Source: Tetradesmus obliquus
Taxonomy: Eukaryota; Chlorophyta; Chlorophyceae; Sphaeropleales; Scenedesmaceae
Reading direction: 5' to 3'
Assembly (NCBI GenBank): GCA_030272155.1
Contig: CP126193.1
Coordinates: forward strand, 2,914,001-2,978,000
Length of the DNA: 64,000 bases
A program made the translations under genes and the position numbers. Shown here piece after piece: positions 23,701 to 35,137 of the stretch. Under the pieces are notes generated by a model that was not told the DNA's origin, made no database searches, and was given only the letters and a program-made list of their open reading frames with translations. How positions within the stretch are numbered: position 1 is the stretch's first letter; each line of letters starts with the position of its first letter.

Positions 23701-26018
23701 GCAAGGGCGCCGCTCAGGTTGAGAGCAGGTTGCGGCATGCAGTTGGCGGCCAGCAGCAGGAGGGGCAAGAAGCGCAAAAGCGGGATGCGGCAGCAGGAGC
23801 GGCGGCACCGCAGGACAGGGAGCATGCTGTGGCGACAGCTGCGACAGCAGCAGGCGTCTCACACAGGCAGCAGCAGCAGGCGCAGGCGCAGCGTCACACA
23901 GAGCAGCAGGATCAGGTTGTGGTGGTGCTGGAAGTGGAGGAAGAGGAGGATGATGAGGATGAGGCAGCATACCTCAAGCAGCTGTCAGGTGGCCGGAGCG
24001 GGCTGTCCAGCATCGCTGACAGTGCCATAGGCGCCGACACAGGCGCACTGTCGCCCACTGCAGCACACCAGCAGCAGCAGGGTGCAGCAGCCGGCGCGAT
24101 CAGCCTCATGTCAGCGAGCAGCATCGCGAGCAGCGTGAGCAGCATCAGCAGCAGGGGCGCGGGTAATGCCAGCTTCTACGCGCGCCGCGGCGCCGGCAGC
24201 GGCAGCAGCGGCGCGGCGTACGAGCTGTTTGTGCGGCTGAACCGCGCGCGCCAGACCCTGGACTATGCGAAGCGCCAGGCGCAGCTGTTTGCTGAGCTGG
24301 ACAGGGCTGAGCTCGGGGTGTGGGAGGCTCTGGACCTGCTGAACTCAATGCGTGAATATGAGGCAGTGCTGCTGGCTGGCAGCAGCAGCGTGCGCAGCAG
24401 CAGCGGCGGCGGCGGCGCGGCAGATGCAGCAGGCCAGCAGCAGCAGCAGCAGCAGCTGGGGTGCTTTGGCGCGCCGCTGGTGTCTCAGGGCAGCATCAGT
24501 GAGGAGCCGCTGACGCCTGACATGCCTCTGAAGGAGCATGCGCTGCAGGTGGGGCCGGCTGAAGGTAGCCAGCGGTTGGGTAACATGTGTAGTTGTAGCG
24601 CCTGCGGTGCTCCAGCGCTACGTGCAGTATGTGGTGCAGATGATATGACTGCATGGTGGGCACTCGCGCAGCGCGAGCACGCCTATGCGCTGGTGCCACA
24701 CCCATCTGCTGCCGGGCCTGCTGCGCCTAACAACACCCACTACTCCTAATCATCGTTGTTTAGCGTGCCTGACCATGTGTATGTGTACGCGTATGTGCTG
24801 CCGCTGTGGCCAGGTGGCGGAGCTGTGCCGGCTGTCCCTCCCAAACAAGCCGTGGATGGCGCTGGCGGGCCTGCTGCGCCCAACAACACTCACCATGCCT
24901 AACCATAGTGTTCACCGTGCCTAAACATATGTGTGTACGTATGTGCTGCCGCTGTGGCCAGGTGGCGGAGCTGTGCCGGCTGTCCTTCCCCGACAAGCCG
25001 TGGATGGCGCTGGCGGGCCTGCTGCACGGCCTGGGCAAGCTGCTGGCACACCCAGGCTGGGGCGGGCAGCCGCAGTGGGCGGTGGCTGGCGAGAGCTACC
25101 CGGTGGGCTGCAAGTTTGCGCCGCAGATCAGCCACAGCGAGTTCTTCTCCGCCAACCCGGACAGGTGCGGCAGCACAGGCAATTCTGTTACATGTGTGTG
25201 TTGTTTGTTTTCAACTGATGTTTTCAGCGCCAACCCATGCCAACCCAGACTGAGTGCATAGTGCGTAGTAGGGCGGGGAGCAGCGCCGGCCCGCAGCATT
25301 AGAGACCTGGCCTCAGGCTCTCATTTGAAAGTCCTTGTTATTTTTGATGAAGTGTACGGAAGTGATTTAGTGTATGTTGCGGACAGGGCATGGGCTGCAG
25401 TAGACCTGCCGGCTGATGCGTAGGGCTCGTCGCTTGCAGCAGCTCGGTGGACGCCCACCCAGACACATGCACGCACACTTCACCGCATGCTGATCCACTC
25501 TGCTCCGCCTACGCACTGCACATCACCGCAGGCGCTACTGCGCCCTGTCCACGCCGCTGACCATTCACACGCCCTTCCATTTCTGCTGTTACACACCACC
25601 TTCACACACACGCCACTGCCCTGCATCCTACTGCAAATCTTGCAGGCGCCGTCGCAGCCTCTCCACCCCTCTTGGCATCTACACGCCCGGCTGCGGCCTG
25701 CGCAACGTGTACATGTCGTGGGGCGCGCCCGAGTACCTATACATGGCGCTAGTCCTCAACCAAACACAACTCCCAGAAGAAGCCCTCTTCATGCTGCGCT
25801 ACCAGCGCTGCGCTGCCATCACCAAGCCTGGCGGCGCGTACCGCCACCTGATGAGTGAGGCGGATAAGGCGCTGCTGCCGCTGCTGGCGGCGTTCCAGAG
25901 CCTGACGGCATACCGCAGGGTTGTACTGCCTCCTGAGGCGCTGCAGGGGGAGCGGCTGGTGCAGTACTATGATGAGCTGATTGCGCGGTACCTCGGGGAG
26001 GAGAAGCTGTTCTGGTGA
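18513..26018 (+). CDS. Giant low-complexity protein with C-terminal degenerate myo-inositol oxygenase domain
   Basis: Myo-inositol oxygenase (MIOX) opens inositol to glucuronate at a di-iron centre. Exons: 18513-18694, 19301-21593, 21949-22097, 22462-22562, 22707 to about 22783, about 22969 to 24548, 24962-25164, 25646-26018. The first 1300 or so residues are Ala/Gln/Ser/Gly-rich with no recognised fold. The last 250 match MIOX in order: NRARQTLDYAKRQ, ELGVWEALDLLN, EHALQVAEL, MALAGLLHGLGK, PQWAVAGESYPVGCKF, YTPGCGLRNVYMSWG, EALFMLRYQ, and EEKLFW at the end. Of the six iron ligands of human MIOX, His98 and His123 are kept; Asp124 is Gly, His194 is Ala, His220 is Gln and Asp253 is Thr. It is therefore probably not an oxygenase. 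Two weak points: a one-base frame shift is needed near 19850, and the 22783/22969 junction is uncertain, so two adjacent genes cannot be excluded. Confidence 0.7.
24666..25022 (+). repeat. 148-bp tandem copies around the MIOX LLHGLGK exon start
   Basis: The acceptor and first 60 or so bases of the exon beginning at 24962 are repeated at 24814, exactly 148 bases upstream, with only a few changes. The preceding intron segment is present a third time, more diverged, further left. The copy has an intact CAG acceptor but no good donor, and its frame closes soon after, so it looks like a decoy exon. Confidence 0.85.
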
Positions 26019-26061
26019 TGGGTATTGCGGCGTTGTTTGGTGGTGGTGAGGTGGGGTGGGC

Positions 26062-26204
26062 GGCAGGGATGTGTTTGCGCTGGCGTAGCAGATCTGCTGC
26101 TGCTGCTGCCGTGGTCGGAAGGAGATGATGATGTTGCAGGATAGGCTGCAGGGATGCGCTTGCGGTAGCGTAGCAGATTTGCTGCTGCTGCTGCTGCCGT
26201 GGGA
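26062..26204 (+). repeat. Imperfect direct repeat, two copies
   Basis: Two copies of a segment of about 50 bases (GGCAGGGATG, then GTAGCAGAT and a CTG run ending in CCGTGG) start near 26062 and 26146. They lie in the 3' flank of the MIOX-like gene. Confidence 0.7.
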
Positions 26205-26914
26205 AGGGAAGGGCATGGTGCGTTATGGGTGTTCTGGTGGCCAGGTCACATAGACTTGGTTGGCGGGCTTGAGAGATATGTGTGGCTAGGTGATGGGCTG
26301 GTAGCAGCCACATTGGTGTGGTAGGTTTGCTGCTGGGCTACAGGGCTAGGAAGTGGCGTGACCAGTGCAGCACACATTGTGTTGTGTAGTGGTGCGCATC
26401 TCGGCGCAGCAGTTGCCGCTGGCTATTGTGCCGGGGCAGCTGCTGGCGTGCGCAGCAGGAACGTATGCTTGCACAGGCGCCAAGGCGCTGGCACTGAGGT
26501 GCATCATAGGCACGTCAGATCAGGGGACGGGCGCCGCACTTTTGGCAAGGTGGCTGGGGCTGCATGTGGGGCTGCATATGGTAGCCCTAGGGCTGTTTGT
26601 ATGTTTGGAGGCGGCAGATGTCCAGTTTATGCACTTGTGGGTGGTCCATGGCAGGGTGGCAGGCGCAGGGGCGGTGGGTGTTGCATATGCCTTTGGGTAT
26701 TGCGAGAGCGGCTGGTAGCGTGTGCCCGCTGCCAAGATGCGGATGCAGATGTGCCTGGTACGCTTCAGGCTTCAGCTGTGCGGGGATGCAGGGATTGACA
26801 AAGGGGACGTTGATGCTTGAGGTGTGCTTGCGCGGGATTGGGCGGCAGGAGTTGCGCTGTTGGTGCTACGTCATGCAGGTCTACTAGCTAGCCTGATGTC
26901 TGCACCTGGGATGA

Positions 26915-26932
26915 GTTATAACTAGTTATAAC
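26915..26932. repeat. Perfect 18-base AT-rich palindrome
   Basis: GTTATAACTAGTTATAAC equals its own reverse complement. It stands out in a GC-rich context. Confidence 0.9.
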
Positions 26933-27984
26933 GTTAGGTTGCATTGACGGGCGCAGTTGCGTGTGGCGCTTAGCCCGCAAGATCTGTTGAGAGCGGGGTA
27001 GATCTATGCGTGACGGCATTAGGCAGGCCAACTGCCCACCTGCACCATTCTTGCGGGATCAGAGTTCGACACATTGCGCGCTGTTGGCTGCCATCATTCA
27101 AATGGCTCGAATGTTGAGGTATGAACAGTTGCCAAAGGTGGATTGTCTGTTGGCTGAGTTGCCTGGCGCATACAGGGCTGGGGTGCACAATGTGCTAGAA
27201 TGTTACAGCTGTTCAAATGGCCGATGCGAATCGCAGCACTTGCGTGAGTTTGGACGCAGTCGTGGATGTTTGTACCTGCTGCTTATGTCAGCGCTGCTGT
27301 TGACTTTGACGTATTGCTGTTGGGTCCACCATAGCACTAGTCGATTGCTGGTGCGGCACACATCTGTGTATGCCTGCGCGACATCTGACGCGACAGCAGA
27401 GAGCATATCACAGGAGAGGGCAGCTCAACACGGTGCAATCTGCCAGTCAACTGATCTTGGTTATGATGCCGTTGACCAGGCGTTGACTGCACACGGGCCT
27501 TGTAGCTTGGATGGCACTTGGATTTTGACTGCACTTTGAGCTCCTGCACTACTGTGTGGTGGTACAGCGGTCTGCAGGAGGTCAACTCAGCTGAGCCCTC
27601 CTGCCGCTTCAGCGCTGTTGCAGTGTCAGCAAACTGCCTTCAGCATTGTGCTGCAGCTTGCATGCATTGGCGCATCATCTCCTGCTGCCTCGCGCGGTTG
27701 CTGTGTAATGTCGCGGTCATCTCGGCCTGGCTGTCAGCGTTGTGATGTTTGCACTGTTTGAATGTTAGAGCTGGGGTGGGGCTTGTGGCGTGTTGACATG
27801 TTGCCTGAGCTTGTGCGCAACCGATGCGGTGGTCCAAGCATGTGCGGCGCTCGGCATGTCGTGCTTGTCACGGGATCTAGGTCAGTTTATAGGCCGAGTT
27901 TTGTTTTACTTTTGGGGTTGTTTTGGAGGTATGGGTGTGTCCTGCGCACCGTTGGCAGTAAAGCGCATATAGCTTCAACTCGTC

Positions 27985-28015
27985 TGGTCAAACTTGCCTA
28001 GTGTTGGTTTGACCA
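27985..28015. repeat. Inverted repeat TGGTCAAAC / GTTTGACCA
   Basis: Two perfect nine-base arms are separated by 13 bases. A further GTTTGACC word follows just downstream. The function is unknown. Confidence 0.7.
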
Positions 28016-29621
28016 AGTCAACGTGTGCATGTTTGACCTGGTTCAACGTGGTCAGGGATAGCAGCTCATGTATGCACCATCACACGGTATCATCACAACA
28101 CATTTTGCACTCCGTAGGGCTGTGTAGGCGGTAAGGTGGCATGCTCTGTTTGTGATTGGCAGCAGCTGGTGCTTGCTGCTGGCCACGCTTTAGGGTTGAT
28201 GGCGTCTCTGGTTTAGTTGTGTACTTCTGTCTAGTGCTGCTGTGCCCCAGAGGGCATTTTGCATATGCGGCGTGTCGAGGTTTGTGGTTGATCTTGCTTT
28301 TCGCCATGGTGGCTTGTAGCACGTGTGTGTTGCGGCAGTGAAGGCAGTGTGCAGTTTCGTGCTCATGCCATTATCTGGCAATGCTGTACTGTTTGTGATG
28401 TTGTGAGTCAGCCGTAACGGTTGAACGGCATGTGGCAGCCTGTGCGTTGGGCGTATGAACCGTCATTGTTGAGTGTGGACCGGATTGCAAACCGTTGTTA
28501 CGTCTGTGTGCAGTTGTTTGGCACGAGCAGGGCTGTTTTTGTTCGCACTGCCATTGTCCTGCGTGTGCTGCTGTAGGGCCTCAACCACATTACTGTGTTG
28601 CGTTTTTTTTGGATATACGATCAGCTGCTGCAGCAGGCTTCAGCCATGTTGCACATGCGGCATTGAGCTGCCACACACCTGCATTGCCTGGCGTCTTCTT
28701 CGTGCAGAGTGCATGAGACTGAATCTCCTGCCTGCTGCTGCGTGATACTAGCTTGACGCCCAATCAGCCTGATTGACGCTCTACTTGGACGGCATTGTAG
28801 ATGTTGACATTTGGAGTGGTGCTTGATGTGAGTTGACACTGATCTGGGTGTTGATGTGTGTGTGCAGGTGTGGGGGTGCATTGCACAGGGTGCATGCAGC
28901 TGCTGGCGTGCGCTGTGACTACCTTGCCTGTGCACAGGTACTTGCAGCAGCAGCAGCAGTCTGATTAGGCGCGGTATGACTTTGTCCTGTCCACAGCTGT
29001 CACAGCACTGCGGTAGTGCAGATGACCTGGCTGTATTGCGTGCACTGGTTGTGAGGCTAGCTTAAGTTGTGTTGACGGCTGAGGTGTGAAACTCATGACA
29101 TGTCAAATATGGTATGTCCTTGGGGGTGGTTGCTGCTTGTTGTGGCGTACATCAGCTGCTATGCTTCGGATCCAGGCTGGCCAAGCATGGCACATGCACT
29201 GCAATATTGCCATTAATGGCCAGCACTGGTACTGCCTGACTGGTAACCTTCTGCACCAACTGATCCGCCTGTCCAACAATGAAGTCCGAGATTCAAACGG
29301 TCGTGTGTTGGTGGCACCGAGACTTTCTGACGGTGTCAAATACCCCTGGCCTGGTCAACTCGCTTGCTGGTGTGGACACGGTGTTCGATACTTTGGGGTC
29401 TTGCCTTGACTGGGGCTGTTTCCCCTCTCAAGACGTCAACAGTAGCGTTGAGCATTTGTCAAAGCACTCGATGCATTGGTATCGGACGTATTCGTTGCAA
29501 GATTTGCCAGTGATCTCGGATCACCTTTGAGGACCGTTCGCAGTACATTGGCAAGGCGGCAAAGGTCACTAATTGGTTTTGATTAAGTCACGCCGAAACC
29601 CAAACTATTCTTTTATGTAAG

Positions 29622-32600
29622 ATGCTGCAGAACAGATCGTGCCAGCAGCTGCGAAAGCAGTCCAGTTCTGCATTTACGCCATGCTCGCGCACATACAGAT
29701 CTCAACATTCTTTTCGGACAATAACAGCTGCATCAAAACGAGGTCACGGGGACTCTCGGAATCAATGCGGGCCACCAGCGGAGGAGCAGCAGCAGCAGCA
29801 CCACCAGCAACAGCAGCAGCAGAGATGGAATGCAGTGAAGAGCTTCGCTGCAGCAGGGCTGCTTGCAGTTGCAGCTACAGCTACGCCGCTGGTGATGCCA
29901 GAGCCTAGTTTTGCAGCGGATACTGTGAAAGTCGGGACGTGCCTACTGCAGAAGTGCCAACGACAGCTAGCATCGGTGCGCGACTTTTTGCTGTGATGCA
30001 CGCACTAGCTAGCAGCATCACTGCAAGGACATGCCAGCTCGTGCGTGGCGTTAGTGCCTTGCTCTCACAGGGTCTGCTGCAGCAGCTGCTTGCTCGGTAG
30101 CACAGCAGCATGCATCCCTGAGTAACATGCTTCCTGGTATGTTTTCTGCATGAACAAACCATGCATGCTACACACTTGGCATAGCTTGTGAGTTGCCAGC
30201 CGTATATCCGCCTAGTGCACCGTTGTCAGGTGCATCTATGTTGCACCTGGCTGTGCCGTGCTTGCAAGGATAGTGCTGTGCGTTGCTGTGTCATGCCGTT
30301 ACCCACACTGTGTTGCCAAGCGGCTGCTGTTATCACTGTGTGTGATGTTGTGCTGCTGTGTGCCTGCAGTGCCTAGGGGACCCCATGTGCCTGCAAAACA
30401 TCGTGTGCCTCAACCTGTGCAACTCAGCAGAGGACGAGGCAGGCTGCCAGATCAAGTAGGGCCAGCTGCACACTTGCAGGAACTCGCAGGGATTTACCCC
30501 AACTAGCAGCAGCATGTGCGGCGGGTGGATGCAACAGTAGATGGCCCAGATACATGCATACATCACAGGCTGCTGCTGCAACATCCTTGGGGGTGAATGC
30601 CTGACTGCTGCTGTAGCATAGTTGCAAGCCACGGCATGTGCAAGGCGTAGGGTGCAGCGTGTCTTGCTCCGGGGGCCGTGCCCTTGTGTGCTTTCCGCAG
30701 TGGATCTGCCAGTATGCATTGTGCAAATACTTGATAAGAGGATTGCATTGTCGCAACAGCACAGAACCACATTCGCCCTGTACCGGGCATCTGTTCAAGC
30801 ATCAACAAGCAGCAACAACCATGACCAGTCAAATTGGTTGCTGCCTTGGGTCAGCTGCACCTATCCCATACCCCGGCTTTAGAAGGGTCGAGCTGTATGG
30901 CAACAAGACCATGGACGGAATGTGTTGCGGCACAACTACGCAGTACTCAAATGCTATGTATATGTAGGCCCCTTGACTGCTTGTCAAGGCACTGCCTGCC
31001 ACGACACTATCTGCCTGTGGACATCATTACCTGATCATGACACTGCCTTCTGTACCATGCCAGGTGCGGCGACCTGTACGGCGATAAGGCAATCAACATA
31101 CGGCACGCTGTGCACATACATGCAGTACAGCAACCGTCACACCGTAAACATGCACCGCCGCCATGCCTATGTTGAAAAACATCACAGGTGCGGCGACCTG
31201 TATGGTGACAAGGCCATTGACACCTTCAATGCGTGCGCGGTCAGCGACCAGAAGTGTGTCCCGCAGCGCCAGGACGAGGGACTGTACCCCGTCCCGGGGG
31301 ACTGTGCGCTGGATGAGGGCTTTGACATCAACATGTTCCAGGGACGCTGGTACATCACGGCGGGACAGAACCCGCTCTTTGACATCTTCGACTGCCAGGT
31401 GCGGATGTGCAACTGTAGGAGGTAGAGTTGATGTGGTCTGTGAATGCGTGCTGCTGTGTGTGCAGCTCGCGATGTGCTTGTAAATAGCAGGTTTTGTTAT
31501 TTGTGCCTCTGGGCCTGTCTGTCTGTTGTTCTGCTTGCAGGAGCACTTCTTTGCTGTGCCGGAGCCTGGGAGGCTGGTGGCCAAGATCAACTGGCGCATC
31601 AACAAGCCCAATGGAGACTTCATCGAGCGCAGCACCATCCAGGTGAGCATACTTCAAGTGTTTGAAGGCGGGAGTTGAAGGCAGGAGGAGTGCGCCCTGC
31701 ATCCTGCAAGGGCGATGTGTGTCTGTTTGCTGTCAGGCTTACCACAGGTCAGCAAGGGCTGTGTTCTGCGCTGCTGCACACAGCGTGCAACAGTGGCATG
31801 ATGGCTGCAGTCTGCAAGCATTAGTGCCGCTGCTTCTGCATAAACGCTGGCCACACCACCATGCGTCAAGCACAAACCAGTTGTTTGTGGCTGTTGCATG
31901 AGCACAACACCTATGTCGCGCTCAGGGCTGTTGGAGCACCCGGATGCCGTTGCAGTCACACCTGCAAGCGCATCACCAACAGCCCTGTGTCAGCGCCTCA
32001 CCGCTCACGCCCCGCTGCCTGTCTTTGTGCGCATGGTTTGTGCTGTGCCATTGCAGACGTTTGTGCAGGACAAGGACAAGAACAGCATCCTGTACAATCA
32101 CGGCAATGAGTACCTGCACTACCAGGACGACTGGTGAGCACGTGCAGCCCAAAGTGCAAATTGATTTGGCTGTTTTGGAGTTGCCAAGTTTGACAATGTT
32201 TGACTGGCTTTGACTGGTCAACTGGTGGTTTGCAAGAAGTGCCCTGGCATTTGGAGTCTGAACAAGTTGCGCTGCATTGTCCAGTCGCTGGGCAGGGCAG
32301 CAGAGTGGCGACAAGCTCAGCGCATTGTGATATTGACACAGCTGTGAGTATTTGCAGCCTTTGCAGCAGGTGCAGGGTAGCTGACTGCTGATGGGTTCAT
32401 GTGCCTGCCATGCTCTTGCATCACAGCAGGGGACGCACCGCACAGTGCTTATGGCTTAACGTGTTTGCCTTGCAGTTACTGGCCAGCAAGCCTGGCAGCT
32501 GTAGGCCATCTCCTCCAGGGACACCATGAACGCCATTCATCCGCGCCTTGTCACCAAACGTTCTGCCTCGCGCTCTGTCACCTTTCAACCGCAGGTACAT

Positions 32601-33918
32601 CCTGGCCAGCAAGCCTGACAGCTACGTGGTGATCTACTACAAGGGCACCAACGACGCCTGGGACGGCTACGGAGGGGCCACCATCTACACACGCGAGCGC
32701 CAGCTGCCAGAGGTGCGGCATGGTCACTAGCACAAAGCCCTTGGCTGCCCCTAACATTGTGCTACTTTGTATGAGGACTTGCTTGCTGGTGACGAGCAAG
32801 TCGCCAGCGAAGCCTGGGGTTTTGCTTTGGCAACAGCTGCAGCTGCTGTAGAAGTGCTTTTGGTGTTGATCTTGATCCGTCTGCTCACCCCTTTGCCTTG
32901 ACTGTCTGCTCACCTGCCTATCGCCTGCCTGCCTGCATAATCGTCTCTTGCAGGAGTTGATTCCTGAGCTGACTGCTGCTGTGGAGAAGGTTGGCTTCAA
33001 GTGGAGCGACTTCACAGTCACAGACAACAGCTGCAAGCCGCACCCGCCAGCTAAGAGCCTGGTGCAGGTGTGTGAGTGTGGGGTGTGTGTCAGTGCCAGC
33101 TGCTTTTTTAGGAGGAGCTGTTTCATGTTGAGGTTCCTTTCAACGCAAGGTGATATGTCAGTTGGCATGGGTTGGATGTGATGTTGGTGTGCGTGTGCAA
33201 GTGCTGTTGTGCGCAGCTGCACCAACCAAGCAGTCCTTGCCACTGCCGTTACAAGCCATATCTTGCTGCTGTTTAGTCCCTGCAACCTCCATGTACGCCC
33301 CACCTCAGACCACTACATGCTATTGCAACAGGCACGCAGCACCCACACACTCCTAGCCCACACATCACGCCTTGCAAAAACACACTCTGTGCCATGCCAT
33401 GCCTTGCAGGAGATTGAGGACGAGGCAGGCGTGCTCGAAAAGGGCCTCGAAAAGGAGGCTGGCGTGCTTGAAAAGGATTTGGAGCAAGGCCTGACCTCCT
33501 TTGGCAAGGGCTTCACGGTGCTTGAGCAGAAGCTGGAGCAGGAGCTGACGGCAGAGGAGGAGGCGGTGCGCAAGGAGATACGGGAGGAGATCAGGGCAGC
33601 AGAAAAACTGCTGGCAAAGGTGGGTGGCGTGGCATTCAGGGGGGGCTTGGTAGTGCGGCGGGGTAGTGTGGCTTGGTAGCTTGGTAGCTTTCTATCTGTC
33701 GTACCGTACTCCTGCCGACTCGTGCTGAGCGCCCTGCGCACGCACGCACGCACGCACGCACGCCTGCTCACCTGCCTCCTCACCTACCTGCTTGGCTGCC
33801 CCCTGCCTGCTTGCCTCGCTTCCTGCAGGTTGAGAAGCAGGTGGAAGACGAGGAGCGCACCCTGGCAGACAGCTTCAGCTCAGCACTGCAGCAGCTGACA
33901 CGCATCTTCAGGCAGTAG
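29622..33918 (+). CDS. VDE: Violaxanthin de-epoxidase, plant type, chloroplast lumen
   Basis: VDE is the lumenal lipocalin enzyme that converts violaxanthin to antheraxanthin and zeaxanthin in high light, using ascorbate. Exons: 29622-29975, 30370-30455, 31188-31398, 31541-31642, 32057-32133, 32595-32712, 32954-33067, 33410-33619, 33829-33918; they sum to 454 codons. Residues 1-90 form a bipartite transit peptide ending near PEPSFAAD. A Cys-rich N domain follows ([36 protein letters not shown]). The lipocalin core has [40 protein letters not shown] (two conserved pH-sensing His), [16 protein letters not shown] and YTRERQLPE. The Glu/Lys-rich C-terminal coiled region ([18 protein letters not shown]) is the usual membrane-association domain. 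Two introns contain decayed copies of the next exon's start. Confidence 0.95.
31064..31110 (+). repeat. Intronic copy of the [12 protein letters not shown] exon start
   Basis: Directly after a CAG, this segment repeats the first 40 or so bases of the real exon at 31188, with GTGCGGCGACCTGTA identical, then diverges. A still weaker copy lies around 30888-30917. Confidence 0.85.
32476..32503 (+). repeat. Intronic copy of the [11 protein letters not shown] exon start
   Basis: After TTGCAG, the words GGCCAGCAAGCCTG and CAGCT repeat the start of the real exon at 32595. A small deletion and a stop codon are present, so this is a decayed exon-edge copy. Confidence 0.8.
33736..33763 (+). repeat. GCAC tetranucleotide microsatellite
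   Basis: About seven units of GCAC lie in the last VDE intron. Confidence 0.85.
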
Positions 33919-35137
33919 TTGCGTGGCTGTGGGGAGCCCTGAGGCACAACGGCAGCCGTTGCTGCTGGGATGATGGCCTTGCATGGGCTGGATGCAGCTG
34001 CTGCTTGCAGGAGTGCCAGGGTGTGGCTGCGGCATGCAACCTGCTGCAGGTATGTTTGGGTGCTGCTCAGCGATTCGTTTGCAGGGTGGCCTGGTGTGCT
34101 GCCTGGCGTGCTGCCTGGCGTGCTGCCTGGCGTGCTGTTGTCTTCGGGTCATTGTTTCCTACTAGCAGCGTGCAGCAGCTGCACCAGCGTGCCGCCACAG
34201 TTTCGTGCATGCGTGGCTGGCAAGCGGCGCAGGTGCGGATGGCTGCTTGCAGGACGGCTGTCCTACAGGTGTGCACTGCACGCATCATCACTGTACTAAT
34301 GTAGTATTTGGTTGCTTACTGGTTGCTTACTGATGTCAGGCTCGTGCATCAAATGCGAAGGTTGCAAGCTGTGCTCTGCACTCTGTGCAAATGGCGCATG
34401 GGCCGTCGGTGTCATCATGAGATGCATCTTCATCAACATCAATATCATCAGTGTGACGGCGGATGTTGGGGAAGGCTAGCGCTACACCTGGGATTTCACA
34501 ACATCACGACAAGGACACTGTCCTTGGCTTGATTTATGTTGCTGCAGTGCATGGCGCCAATATCTTGGGTTGGCGGCCATTGCTGCCCCTGCTGGTCGGG
34601 CACGGTGCCATGCTTTACTCGCTGGTGCCAGTGAGTATAGCTGGCGAAGCAGCCCTGCTCATGCGAGGAGCAACCGTCCATGATTTAGGCACTTGGCTGG
34701 TGCTATATTTTACTGGTCACCATGGTGCTGTAGTTTGTTGCAGTTGCCTGCTGCAGCTTTTGAACAAATGACATACCTTAACTTGGAGTTGCACCCCTTC
34801 TTCACTGGACGTGCCCTGAACTTGCTGTGGCCAGAGGCATATGCCTGTCCATGCATGGATGTGAGCTGGGCTTGCCCTGCAGCTAGTTATATTACGCTGG
34901 AACTACGTCGCCAACAACCACACATGCAGTGTACACTGCAAACAGATGACCATGTACAAGAGCAGACTCGCATCCTTGCAAAATGAGATCTGCTACAAGA
35001 GGGTTCGGCAATTCAAGCTCTAAAAACACATCAGCAGTCCAGCATTGAGCCTAGGCATAAACCACCTAGCCTGGCGGGACATGCCGGCAGTGCGTCATCT
35101 GCTACTGGCACTACTGTCCAGTAGTAAACCTCTGAGC
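33919..35137. other. Tail-to-tail spacer of VDE and ClpB-like gene
   Basis: This is the convergent 3' region of the two genes. It holds a 12-base minisatellite, listed separately. No coding family or TGTAA signal was found. Confidence 0.5.
34091..34138 (+). repeat. 12-base minisatellite, four units
   Basis: The unit GTGCTGCCTGGC is repeated four times, nearly perfectly, in the VDE 3' flank. Confidence 0.85.

Larger units (their letters stand above)
26019..29621. other. Long spacer between MIOX-like and VDE genes
   Basis: This 3.6 kb holds the 3' UTR of the MIOX-like gene and the upstream region of VDE. A TGTAA word near 27705 may be a poly(A) signal. Open frames here, for example 27006-27539, show no family resemblance. 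It also contains a short direct repeat, an 18-base palindrome and an inverted repeat, listed separately. Confidence 0.5.

Noticed and set aside
27006-27539. 177-codon open frame in the spacer before VDE
   Set aside because: No family motif, unusual composition, no matching exons around it and no codon pattern like the neighbouring genes.
29086-29409. 107-codon open frame upstream of VDE
   Set aside because: Low-similarity, Trp/Cys-rich translation without a domain; likely chance.
32160-32232. Cluster of TTTGAC words resembling the inverted repeat at 27985
   Set aside because: The words are short and not symmetric; I cannot separate a dispersed element from chance.
34091-34138. Regular short repeats that might suggest a CRISPR-like array
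   Set aside because: Units are 12 bases and contiguous without spacers; it is a minisatellite in a eukaryotic genome.
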